DNA from: Methanoregula sp.
GTDB lineage: Archaea; Halobacteriota; Methanomicrobia; Methanomicrobiales; Methanospirillaceae
Reading direction: 5' to 3'
DNA: 64,000 nt
NCBI RefSeq assembly: GCF_023227875.1
Contig: NZ_JALOCH010000004.1
Span: 163,359 to 227,358 of the forward strand
Position 1 is the first letter of the stretch; every line of letters starts with the position of its first letter. A model generated the notes under the pieces. That model made no database searches and was not told the DNA's origin. It worked only from the letters and a program-made list of their open reading frames with translations. Shown here piece by piece: positions 33,186 to 42,480 of the stretch. Both the position numbers and the translations under genes were made by a program.

Positions 33186-34409
33186 ATGCTGATCGGCGTT
33201 GATGATACGGACTCCCCGCAGGGCATGTGCACGACGTACCTCGGGGCCGTGCTCGCCCGGCAGCTGATCCGCGAGCACATGCAGGTGCGCGAAGCCCGGC
33301 TCGTCCGGCTCAACCCGAACGTCACGTTCAAGACCCGGGGCAATGCCGCGGTCATGCTCGATGTGGAGGGCGACCCGGACCGTGCCTTTACGATCACATG
33401 CGCACTCGTGGAAGAACTCGCGGACTTCTCCTGCGAGAATACGAACCCCGGGGTTGTTGTTGCTGAAAAACAGGTGGACCCGGCATTCTACCGGCAGGCA
33501 GTAACGGACTTCTGCGAGATCGACGCGGCGGTGGCACTGCTCGATACGGCCGGCGCCCGGTACAAGGGCTGGAAGAACCGGCGCGGCCTTATCGGGGCAA
33601 CGGCAGCCGTGGCAAGCAGCCTTCCGGACAGGACCTCCGAGATCCTCGTGTACCGCGAACCGGCCCGGTTTGGCACGCCGCGTGACGTTGACCGCACAAG
33701 CCTGTTCGCCGCGGAGGCGGCAACCTTCCCGCATACATGGGACACCGTGGACGTGGCAAACGATGTCGTAGTCTGCGTACCCCACACACCCGATCCGGTC
33801 CTCTTCGGCATCCGGGGCGAGAGCCCGCGCTGGGTGCTGGCTGCCCGGCAGATGGTCCAATCCGAGAAGCCGGGAATCGAACAGATCTGGGTGACGAACC
33901 AGGGCACCGATGCCCACCTGCTTGATGCAACGATTCGTGAATTGCAGGATGGACTCTCGTACCGGGTCCGCGGAACCGTTGCGGAGTCTTCGAAGACGGG
34001 TACCGGAGGGCACGTCTCGTTCACGATCCATGACGGCGATCATGCCGTGTGGTGCATGGCGTACGAGCCCACGAAAAACTTCCGGCAGCTCGTCCGCAAG
34101 CTGGTGCCGGGCGATGAAGTAATTGCGTGCGGGAGCTTCAAGAAAGGGAGCATCAATCTCGAAAAACTGATGATCGTTTCCCTTGCAAAGGACCAGACAA
34201 CCCGCCCCCCGGTCTGCACCGCGTGCAGCAAGCGGATGACGAGCGACGGGAAGCGCAAGGGCTGGAAATGCAAAAAATGCGGCGCCCGGGCTGATGCTCC
34301 GGACATTGAGGAGAGCCCCCGCATGCTGGAGCCGGGATGGTATGAAGTCCCCCCAACGGCAAGACGGCATTTAGCTAAACCATTATGCCGGGGCTTACCT
34401 CCTTACTGA
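33186..34409 (+). CDS. tiaS: tRNA(Ile2) 2-agmatinylcytidine synthetase
   Basis: TiaS attaches agmatine to C34 of tRNA-Ile(CAU), letting it read AUA. The 407-residue protein starts MLIGVDDTDSPQGMCTTYL, the family signature. It has a central TCKD-like kinase region, an OB-fold part near YRVRGTVAESSKTGTGGHVS, and a C-terminal zinc ribbon CTACSKRMTSDGKRKGWKCK plus KCG. It is divergent from the HTH regulator with only 43 bases between the starts, where an AT-rich CATATATTAATATAG serves as promoter. Confidence 0.94.
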   Translation: MLIGVDDTDSPQGMCTTYLGAVLARQLIREHMQVREARLVRLNPNVTFKTRGNAAVMLDVEGDPDRAFTITCALVEELADFSCENTNPGVVVAEKQVDPAFYRQAVTDFCEIDAAVALLDTAGARYKGWKNRRGLIGATAAVASSLPDRTSEILVYREPARFGTPRDVDRTSLFAAEAATFPHTWDTVDVANDVVVCVPHTPDPVLFGIRGESPRWVLAARQMVQSEKPGIEQIWVTNQGTDAHLLDATIRELQDGLSYRVRGTVAESSKTGTGGHVSFTIHDGDHAVWCMAYEPTKNFRQLVRKLVPGDEVIACGSFKKGSINLEKLMIVSLAKDQTTRPPVCTACSKRMTSDGKRKGWKCKKCGARADAPDIEESPRMLEPGWYEVPPTARRHLAKPLCRGLPPY

Positions 34410-34598
34410 AGATTAAATAGGCAGCCAAATGGTCGCCCCGGTTTCGAAAGGCGGAGCATTCGTGCGAGACCACGGTGCCGGGGAGGGCCGGAATACCACC
34501 TTTTGTTAACGTGAGATCAGTCAGAAAACTATGTGTTAAGGGAATCTTTTTCTATCTGCGTAATCCTCTAAAGATCATCGATTCATACGGGTCACGCA

Positions 34599-37500
34599 AT
34601 GATCTCTCTCCTCTATGTCGACGATGAACGGGACCTCCTTGAAGTGGCACAGGTCATCCTGGAAGAGTCCGGCGAGTTCAGCGTCAAAACCGCGACATCG
34701 GCAAAGGAAGCACTGGCGTTACCCTCCATCTCGGAGTACGATGCCATCATCTCCGACTACCTGATGCCGGGGATGGACGGGATCGCTTTTTTAAAAACCG
34801 TCAGGGAACGGTACGGGGACATCCCGTTCATCCTCTTCACCGGAAAGGGCCGGGAGGATGTGGTGATCGAGGCGATCAACAGTGGTGCTGATTTCTATCT
34901 CCAGAAGGGCGGGGACCCGGAGGCCCAGTTTGCGGAACTCGCGCACAAGATCCGCCAGGCAGTCCGGAGCAGGAGGTCGGAGCGGGAACTCCGGATCAAC
35001 GAAGAGCGCCTGCGAATGGCCCAGGCGATCGGCCATACCGGCAGCTGGGAGTATTCCCTTGCAACCAACACGATCTGGGGGTCTGCAGAAGGGCTCCGCA
35101 TGTTCGGGTTCCCCCCAAAAGCCGGTAATTTCCCCATCGAAGATATCGAAGCATGCATCCAGGAGCGTGAACGTGTTCACCAGGCACTCGTTGACCTGAT
35201 CGCCTCCGGAAAGGAGTATAACCTTGAATATACCATCCATCCCGCGGACGGCTCAGCACCAAAAGTGATACACTCCATTGCCCGGCTCGATAAGGACCCC
35301 GCGGGAAAACCGCTCAAGGTTATCGGCTCCATCCATGATATTACCCCGCGCAAGGCCACCGAAGATGCCATGCGGGAGAGCGAGAGGAAGTTCCGGACCA
35401 TCTTCGAGAACAGCCCGTACCCCATTGCGATCAACAGCATCACGGATTACAAATTCCTGGAGATCAACAAGGCGTTCCTGGACGCCAGTGGCTATACGGA
35501 GGAAGAGATCATCGGAACGGACCCGGTGGGACTGGGACTCCTCCCCTTAACGGAGGCGGCAAAGCTCATCTCGCGCCGGGTGCTTGCAGGAAAAATTGAG
35601 AACGTCCCCCTGGCCCTGACCGTAAAAGAGGGGAGACGGGTCCATGTCCTGTTCTCGACCATGCCGATCACGATCAACAACACGCCTGCCATCGTGACCG
35701 TGACCACGGAAATTACCAAACTGAAACGGATCGAAGAGGACCTGCTCCGGAAAAATGAAGACCTCAATGCCGCCTATGAACAGCTCGCGGCTTCGGATGA
35801 AGAACTCCGGCAGAATTATGACGAGCTCAGTAAAAAGGAGGGCGTGCTCCGGGCCAACGAGGAGAAGTTCCGGGCACTGGTCGAACACTCGCTTGACGGC
35901 ATCGTGATCGCGGACTTTGGGGGGACACTCCTCTTTGCAAACCGGGCAGCAAGCATCATTGTCGACGCACCGGATTACCAGTCGATGGTTGGGAAGAAGA
36001 ACGTGATGGAATATGTCACCCCGGAATCACAGGCCGATGTGCTCAGAGATTTCCGGAAAGTCTCGCAGGGTATCGATTCGTACCTCGTCCACTATAAACT
36101 CATCACCGAGAAAGGACGGGAGGTCTGGGTCGAATGCATTGGGAAGAAGATTCCGTTCGGGGACACCGAGGCCATGCTGGTCTCCATGCGGGACGTGACC
36201 GAGCGCAAACTGGCCGAAGAACGATTAAGGGAGTCAGAGAAAAAATTCTCCACCGTCTTCCGGAGCAGCCCGGTCGCACTCACGCTCGTATCGGCAACGG
36301 ACGGGACGATCGTTGATGTCAACGACGTGTTCCTGAGAAACACCGGCTATGCCCGCCACGAAGTGGTTGGCAATATGGCAGTCGCCCTCGGGATCTTTGC
36401 CGACCGGACCGAATATAAACGCTTCAATTCCGACCTCCGTAACCACCGGACGGTGTACGGCATGGAGATGAAGTGCCGGATTAAGTCCGGCGAGATCCGG
36501 ACCTGCCGGTTTTCTTCCGGTGTTGTCCTGATGGACGGAAAACCCCATATCCTCTCGACCGTCGAGGATATCACCGAACGCAAGAAGACCGAGGAGGCGC
36601 TCCAGGAGAGCGAACAGAAGTTCCGCCGTCTTGCAGACAATGCACCGGATATGATCTACCGCGTGTCAATCCCGGACGGGAAGTACGAGTACATCAGCCC
36701 GGCATCGGTCGCGCTCACGGGGTATTCACCGGAAGAGTACTACGCAGACCCCACCATCTTTGAGAGCCTGATCCACCCGGCCTGGAAGGAGTACTTCCAC
36801 AGGCAATGGGTGGGAGTCCTTGAGAAGAATGTCCCGCCGGTATACGAGTACCAGATCATTGACCGTGATGGCGAGACCCGCTGGTTTCACCAGAGGAATA
36901 TGCTCATCACGGACGACCATGGGCGTGCCGTGGCAATCGAGGGGATCGTCACCGATACCACCGTACAGAAGAACACTGAACACGAACTGCGGAGAAACGA
37001 GCTGCGGTCCCTTGCGGTGAGCGAGACGGTGGGGGACTGGATATGGGAGATCGATCAGGACGGCATGTACCAGTACTCAAGTCCCGCTGTTGCCCATATC
37101 CTCGGCTACCAGCCGGACGAACTGGTAGGAAAGAAGCATTTCTACGACCTGTTCGACCCCTCGATCAGGGAGAGCCTGACAACAACGGTATTTGGCACCA
37201 TGGAGAGCCACGAGCCGTTCCGGGATTTCGAGAACCTCAACCGCCACAAGAACGGGAACCCGGTCCTGCTGATGACGAGCGGTACGGCGGTGTTCGATGA
37301 GGACGGGACGTTCACCGGTTACTGCGGGGTCGATGAGGATATTACGGAACGCAAGGCCCGGGACTCCGCATTCCAGGCAATCGTCCGGAGCATGGTGGGA
37401 ACGACAGGGATGGACTCTCTCCGGCAGATCGCGGAGAACATCAGCTCCTGGCTTTCAACCGACTGCGTCATGATCGGGGAGATCCAGCCGGACCACCAGA

Positions 37501-39674
37501 CCGTAAAAGTCCTCTTCATGCTCCTTGACGGGAAGGAGGTCCCCGGTTTTCAATACTCGCTCAAGGGTACGCCCTGTGAAAATGTCGCGGAGAAGGGCTT
37601 CTGCCTGTACGAGGACAATGTGAAGCAGCTCTTCCCAACGAGCAGGGACCTCTTCGAGCTCAATATCCGCGGATACCTCGGGACGCCCCTGCGGAACTCC
37701 GCGGGACAGGTATCCGGGATCCTCTGTGCGCTCTCCCGTGCCCCGCTCAGGCCCATCCCGTCCATGCAGGAGATCATGGAGATCATTGCAGTGAAAGCGG
37801 CTGCGGAAATGGAGGGCATGCAGATGGACCGGGCGCTCCGGGAGAGCGAACAGAAGTTCCGGTCGCTCGTAGAATATGCCCTTGAAGGCATCCTGATCAC
37901 CGATATGCAGGGTACGATCCTGTTTGCGAACAATGCCATGGCCCGCACGGTTGAATCCGCAGATTCGGCAGGACTCATTGGCAGGAACGTGATGGAGTTC
38001 GTTGCACCCGAATCGCAAAACGATGTCAAAAGGGATTTTAGCGAGGTAGCGAAGGGGCACGATGCGTACATTGCACAATACAAGGTGATCACCGATAAAG
38101 GGAAGGAGATCTACATCGAGAGCATCGGCAAGGCCATCAGCTATGAGGGAAAGCCGGCAGACCTCGTCTCCATCCATGATGTCACCGAACGCAAACGGGC
38201 GGAAGACGCGCTGAGCAGGAGCCAGCGCCAGCTTGCCGAGGCGATGGGCCTGGCACACCTGGTGAACTGGGAGTACGATGTCGCATCGGGCATGTTCACC
38301 TTCGATGACCGGTTCTATGCCCTGTACGGCACGACAGCACAGCGCGAGGGGGGCAACCTGATGTCCGCGGAAACCTATGCCCGGGAATTCGTCCACCCGG
38401 ATGACATGCATGTGGTGAGCGAGGAGATTGAACGGTCCATGAAAACAACCGATCCCGACTACGTTGCCCGGATCGAACACCGGATCATCCGCAGGGATGG
38501 CGAGGTCCGGCATATCGTTGTGCGGATACGGCTCACCAAGGATGCAGAGGGCCGGACCATCAAGACCCATGGGGCAAACCAGGATATCACTGAGATCAAG
38601 CAGGCGGAGGAGGCACTACGGGAGAGCGAAGAACGCTTCCGGTCGCTTGTCGAGACCTCGCCCGGCATCATCTGGGAGATCGACACAGGCGGAAAATTCC
38701 GGTACGTCAGTCCTATTATGAAGACAATCATGGGCTATGAACCGGACGAGCTGATCGGAAAACCGATCACGGACCTGGTACTGGAATCATTCCAACCACT
38801 CGTGATCGAGGCACTCCGGCACTTCGTTTCAACACAGGAAGAGCTGGTCCAACAACCCATTGAAGTCGTTGCCCGTCACCGCGATGGCCATGACCTGGTG
38901 ATGGAGATCCGGTCTTCAAAAATTACCGGTATTGACGGGAGGGTGACCGGGTTCCGGGGCGTTGCCCATGACACCACCACACGCAAGAAAGCGGAAGAGG
39001 AACTTAAAAGGGCAAACCGCCAGCTTACCCTGCTTGGCAGTATCACAAGGCACGACCTCCTCAACAAGATTACCGTCATCCTCGGGAACCTCAAGATCGC
39101 CGAAAGAAAATGTTCCGACCCGGCCCAGGGCGAATATTTACATAAGATACGCAATGCAACGAGCGCCATCAAGTCCCAGATCGAGTTCACCCGGGTGTAC
39201 CAGGACCTCGGTACCAACGAGCCGCAGTGGATTGACCTGGACTCGGTCATGCCCCACGCACATGTCCCGTCAACAGTGACCCTGGATGCAGCAGTGCAGT
39301 ACATCCAGGTACGGGCCGACCCGATGCTGGAGAGGGTATTTTTCAACCTCATCGACAACTCGGTCCGGCACGGCGAGCGGGTGACCAAGATCCGCATCTC
39401 GTCCCACCAGTCCGGCGAGGACCTTGTGATAGTCTGGGAAGACAACGGGACGGGTATTCCCGCTGATGAGAAGGAGCAGGTCTTCGAGCGGGGTGTCGGG
39501 AAGAACACCGGGCTTGGGATGTTCCTTGCCCGCGAGATCCTTGCCCTGACGGGTATCACGATCCGGGAGACCGGGGAGCCGGGCAGGGGTGCCCGGTTCG
39601 AGATCACGGTACCGAAAGGGGGGTACCGGATTGCTGCGGAAAAAAACCCTGACCCGGATAAACCGGATTTATAG
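34599..39674 (+). CDS. Large REC-PAS9-GAF sensor histidine kinase (1691 residues)
   Basis: The order is an N-terminal receiver (1-125; acidic D8 D9, phospho-acceptor D53 in IISDYLMPGMDG, T81, K103), six PAS domains (about 130-925), a GAF domain (about 930-1080), three more PAS domains (about 1085-1465), then a kinase core. The core has an H-box ITRHDLLNKI and an HATPase with IDNSVRHGE, EDNGTGIP and GKNTGLGMFLAREI. There are no membrane helices, so it senses inside the cell. PAS3 and PAS7 are close copies. It may autophosphorylate and pass phosphate to its own or a neighbour's receiver; ligands are unknown. Confidence 0.92.
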   Translation: MISLLYVDDERDLLEVAQVILEESGEFSVKTATSAKEALALPSISEYDAIISDYLMPGMDGIAFLKTVRERYGDIPFILFTGKGREDVVIEAINSGADFYLQKGGDPEAQFAELAHKIRQAVRSRRSERELRINEERLRMAQAIGHTGSWEYSLATNTIWGSAEGLRMFGFPPKAGNFPIEDIEACIQERERVHQALVDLIASGKEYNLEYTIHPADGSAPKVIHSIARLDKDPAGKPLKVIGSIHDITPRKATEDAMRESERKFRTIFENSPYPIAINSITDYKFLEINKAFLDASGYTEEEIIGTDPVGLGLLPLTEAAKLISRRVLAGKIENVPLALTVKEGRRVHVLFSTMPITINNTPAIVTVTTEITKLKRIEEDLLRKNEDLNAAYEQLAASDEELRQNYDELSKKEGVLRANEEKFRALVEHSLDGIVIADFGGTLLFANRAASIIVDAPDYQSMVGKKNVMEYVTPESQADVLRDFRKVSQGIDSYLVHYKLITEKGREVWVECIGKKIPFGDTEAMLVSMRDVTERKLAEERLRESEKKFSTVFRSSPVALTLVSATDGTIVDVNDVFLRNTGYARHEVVGNMAVALGIFADRTEYKRFNSDLRNHRTVYGMEMKCRIKSGEIRTCRFSSGVVLMDGKPHILSTVEDITERKKTEEALQESEQKFRRLADNAPDMIYRVSIPDGKYEYISPASVALTGYSPEEYYADPTIFESLIHPAWKEYFHRQWVGVLEKNVPPVYEYQIIDRDGETRWFHQRNMLITDDHGRAVAIEGIVTDTTVQKNTEHELRRNELRSLAVSETVGDWIWEIDQDGMYQYSSPAVAHILGYQPDELVGKKHFYDLFDPSIRESLTTTVFGTMESHEPFRDFENLNRHKNGNPVLLMTSGTAVFDEDGTFTGYCGVDEDITERKARDSAFQAIVRSMVGTTGMDSLRQIAENISSWLSTDCVMIGEIQPDHQTVKVLFMLLDGKEVPGFQYSLKGTPCENVAEKGFCLYEDNVKQLFPTSRDLFELNIRGYLGTPLRNSAGQVSGILCALSRAPLRPIPSMQEIMEIIAVKAAAEMEGMQMDRALRESEQKFRSLVEYALEGILITDMQGTILFANNAMARTVESADSAGLIGRNVMEFVAPESQNDVKRDFSEVAKGHDAYIAQYKVITDKGKEIYIESIGKAISYEGKPADLVSIHDVTERKRAEDALSRSQRQLAEAMGLAHLVNWEYDVASGMFTFDDRFYALYGTTAQREGGNLMSAETYAREFVHPDDMHVVSEEIERSMKTTDPDYVARIEHRIIRRDGEVRHIVVRIRLTKDAEGRTIKTHGANQDITEIKQAEEALRESEERFRSLVETSPGIIWEIDTGGKFRYVSPIMKTIMGYEPDELIGKPITDLVLESFQPLVIEALRHFVSTQEELVQQPIEVVARHRDGHDLVMEIRSSKITGIDGRVTGFRGVAHDTTTRKKAEEELKRANRQLTLLGSITRHDLLNKITVILGNLKIAERKCSDPAQGEYLHKIRNATSAIKSQIEFTRVYQDLGTNEPQWIDLDSVMPHAHVPSTVTLDAAVQYIQVRADPMLERVFFNLIDNSVRHGERVTKIRISSHQSGEDLVIVWEDNGTGIPADEKEQVFERGVGKNTGLGMFLAREILALTGITIRETGEPGRGARFEITVPKGGYRIAAEKNPDPDKPDL

Positions 39675-39771
39675 GGTAATCCTGCCGGATGAGGTGACAA
39701 TAGTCCATTTCAAAACCTATTTGTGGTACTGAATTCCTCTATCACTATTGGATTTCTCATGAGGATCGGAT

Positions 39772-41193
39772 ATGACTTCAGTCCTGTATGTCGATGACGA
39801 ACCCGACCTCCTCTATCTCGGGAAACGGTCCATGGAGAATTCCGGGGATTTTTCTGTCACAACCTGCGAGTCAGCGTCCGCTGCAATGGACCTCCTCAAA
39901 ACATCACACTACGATGCCATCATTTCCGATTACCAGATGCCGGAGATGGACGGGGTGGAATTCTTAAAAAACATCCGTCTTCATGTCGGCCAGATCCCCT
40001 TCATTTTATTCACCGGAAAGGGCCGGGAGGATGTAATGATCGAGGCAATCAACAGCGGTGCTGATTTCTATCTCCAGAAAGGCGGCAGCCCGTCCGTTCA
40101 GTTTGCTGAGCTCATGCACAAAGTACGGCAGGCGGTCAGCAGGAATGAGGCAATGCAGGCGCTGCGCGAAAGCGAGGAGAAATACCGCTTTCTTCTCGAT
40201 GAGTCATCGGACCCCATCTTCTCGTTCTACCCTGACGGGACGTACCGTTACGTCAACCGGGCATTCGCCGAAGGTGTCAGAAAAACCGTTGACCAGATCA
40301 TCGGAAAGAAGATCTGGGATGTGTTCGATGAAGACGAGGCAGAGAAACGGTTCTCTACCCTTCGCACGGTCTTTGCCACCGGGAAAGACACAGAATTCGA
40401 AGTCCGGGTCCCCCGCCCCGATGGCGATCGGTACTACGTGACAACCATCGTCCCGATCAAGGATGAGAAAGGATCGGTTGTCTCCGCGATCTGCTCATCA
40501 AAAGAGATTACTGCCCGCCGGCATACCGAGGAGGCACTCCGGCAGGCAAACAAAAAACTCAGCCTCCTCTCCGGCATCACCCGGCACGACATCAATAACC
40601 AGCTGCAGGTACTGAACGGGTATCTTGAGATACTCCACAATCAGGTCCCCGATCCCGCCCTTGAAAAATATTTCAGCCGGATCATGGGAGCAAGTGACGG
40701 GATCTCTACCATGATCCGGTTCACCTCGGATTACGAAAAGATCGGTGTACATGCCCCGGTCTGGCACGACCTCCGGGCCCTGGTAAAGAAAGCGGGGACA
40801 GGTGTTACGTTTGGACAGGTCGTGCTCCAGAACGACCTTCCGGCAAACACCGAAGTATTCGCCGATCCGCTGATCTTCAGGGTCTTCTTCAACATGATCG
40901 ACAATGCCCTGCGACACGGGGGGAAGGTCACGACAATCAGGTTCTCTGCCGAGTTATGCAATGAGAACCGGATCATCGTATGCGAGGATGATGGTGACGG
41001 CGTGGTCACGGAGGAGAAGGAGATGATATTCCACCGGGGGTTCGGGAAGAATACTGGTTTTGGCCTAGCCATCTCCCGGGAGATTCTTGACATTACCGGC
41101 ATCGCCATCCGGGAGACCGGGGCGCCGGGCAGGGGCGCCCGGTTCGAGATCCTCGTGCCAAAGGAAGCGTACCGGCACACTCCTGAGCACTGA
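39772..41193 (+). CDS. REC-PAS histidine kinase (473 residues)
   Basis: The protein has a receiver (1-120; D8 D9, D53 in IISDYQMPEMDG, Lys in FYLQKGG), one PAS domain (about 135-255; DESSDPIFSFYPDGTYRYVN), an H-box ITRHDINNQLQVLNGY and an HATPase with IDNALRHGG, EDDGDGV and GFGKNTGFGLAISREI. It is the minimal version of the two larger neighbours and shares with them FILFTGKGREDV and NSGADFYLQKGG in the receiver. It begins about 100 bases after the 1691-residue kinase and could be cotranscribed with it. Confidence 0.92.
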   Translation: MTSVLYVDDEPDLLYLGKRSMENSGDFSVTTCESASAAMDLLKTSHYDAIISDYQMPEMDGVEFLKNIRLHVGQIPFILFTGKGREDVMIEAINSGADFYLQKGGSPSVQFAELMHKVRQAVSRNEAMQALRESEEKYRFLLDESSDPIFSFYPDGTYRYVNRAFAEGVRKTVDQIIGKKIWDVFDEDEAEKRFSTLRTVFATGKDTEFEVRVPRPDGDRYYVTTIVPIKDEKGSVVSAICSSKEITARRHTEEALRQANKKLSLLSGITRHDINNQLQVLNGYLEILHNQVPDPALEKYFSRIMGASDGISTMIRFTSDYEKIGVHAPVWHDLRALVKKAGTGVTFGQVVLQNDLPANTEVFADPLIFRVFFNMIDNALRHGGKVTTIRFSAELCNENRIIVCEDDGDGVVTEEKEMIFHRGFGKNTGFGLAISREILDITGIAIRETGAPGRGARFEILVPKEAYRHTPEH

Positions 41194-41264
41194 TCCAGAA
41201 CGGATAGACTGGATTTCTTTTGTTTGTTGTGATGTGCCGGGAAGAAGTATTCGTTCCCCGGTAC

Positions 41265-42356
41265 TCACGTGGTACCATTGTCAGGAGAGCCCATGTCCGT
41301 CAGGATGCCCTGGTACATTTCCACCATGGACTGTGTGGAGGCGAGGACATGGGCGGAGATCTCCACGCTCACGAGCGGGTCGAGCTTGATCGCCTCGTTA
41401 TAGGACGTCATCGCATCGCGGTATGCCTGGGTGGACTGGAATGCGTCCAGCCCGGCAGTGACATTGCCCGGCGAGGCCGTGAGTGTCGTACTACCGGCAG
41501 TGAGCGTGCGGTACTGCTGCCGCATCTTCTGCATCTCCACCATTGCAATGGCCAGGTCCGCATCGCCCTTCCGGACCCAGATCTGCGCATTCTTCCGGTC
41601 GAGCGAGAGCGCCTTCTCAAAATACCGGATCGCTGCCTCGTACTCGCCATTGTCATAGAGGATGTTGCCGGTCATCACGAGCGGGGCGGTCTCATTCGGG
41701 TTGTTAACAATGAGATACTCGAGGTCCGTGCGGGCGATCTCATCCCTGCCAAGGTAATGCATGGTCTTTGCCTTGCTCATCCGTATGTTTGAGTCGTTCG
41801 GGGCGAGCGCGATCGCTGATTCGTAGAACGGTACGGCATACAACGGGTATTTTGTATCGGCAACGGCGCCGGCAGTGACCGAGATGCCCTGTGCAGCTAC
41901 CGCAGGGGTATAGGCCACGAGCAGGATGATCCCGGCAATGATGACAAGCACGGAAACTTCCGGCCAGAACAGGCAGCTCTTTTTGTGAAACTTTTTTTCA
42001 AGACGGTTGATCTTCCGCGAGCTCAGGAAGGCATCCAGTACCGCCACTGCCCAGATGAGCAGCATGACGATGAGGGGATCAACAATCGTGAAAAGAGGGA
42101 GGACAAACGGGGCGCCCAGGACCAGGGCAAGAAAGAGGACCCCTTTTGCCGTTTCCCCGTTATAGAACTGGCCAAGCCCGATGCCAACGAGGGACAACCC
42201 GGCGGACGCCCAGGGTTTCCTCCATTCATCCTTTGAGAGATCGAGGCGATGGCACGAAGATTCCTCCGGCCCGGGGTCCTCAAACGTCCGCTGGCAGGAA
42301 TAGCAATAATTATCGTTATATGGAATGGTTGTCCCGCAGTAAGGACATCGTTTCAT
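41265..42356 (-). CDS. Zinc-ribbon, membrane and TPR protein
   Basis: The 363-residue protein starts with a zinc ribbon MKRCPYCGTTIPYNDNYCYS plus CQ. It has hydrophobic helices at about 50-65, 70-110 and 130-155, and a C-terminal TPR-like region (about 165-345) with YESAIALAPNDSNIRMSKAK and NGEYEAAIRYFEKALSLDRK. The TPR part probably lies outside the membrane if three helices are used. It stands on the opposite strand between two kinase genes, with a divergent promoter toward the 1048-residue kinase at 42357-42480. Confidence 0.8.
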   Translation of the reverse strand: MKRCPYCGTTIPYNDNYCYSCQRTFEDPGPEESSCHRLDLSKDEWRKPWASAGLSLVGIGLGQFYNGETAKGVLFLALVLGAPFVLPLFTIVDPLIVMLLIWAVAVLDAFLSSRKINRLEKKFHKKSCLFWPEVSVLVIIAGIILLVAYTPAVAAQGISVTAGAVADTKYPLYAVPFYESAIALAPNDSNIRMSKAKTMHYLGRDEIARTDLEYLIVNNPNETAPLVMTGNILYDNGEYEAAIRYFEKALSLDRKNAQIWVRKGDADLAIAMVEMQKMRQQYRTLTAGSTTLTASPGNVTAGLDAFQSTQAYRDAMTSYNEAIKLDPLVSVEISAHVLASTQSMVEMYQGILTDMGSPDNGTT

Positions 42357-42480
42357 AGCAATCCGATGACGCGAAATTTTATATTTATTTCTAAATTATT
42401 CCGCAACGGGTGATGCACCACGAGATCGTTTTTATATTATGCCAATCTTGTAAGATCATTCATATCCCGGTGTCAGGACA

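Noticed and set aside
33075..34370. A 431-codon minus-strand frame opposite tiaS
   Set aside because: TiaS is complete on the plus strand with its DDTDSP signature and zinc ribbon; the reverse frame has no motif.
34410..34598. A possible structured RNA or tRNA in the gap between tiaS and the large kinase
   Set aside because: Some GC-rich short complementary segments exist but no cloverleaf, no T-loop consensus and no long stem could be formed.
37455..38570. A 371-codon minus-strand frame inside the large kinase gene
   Set aside because: The kinase's GAF and PAS domains are continuous across it on the plus strand, and the reverse frame is low in recognisable content.
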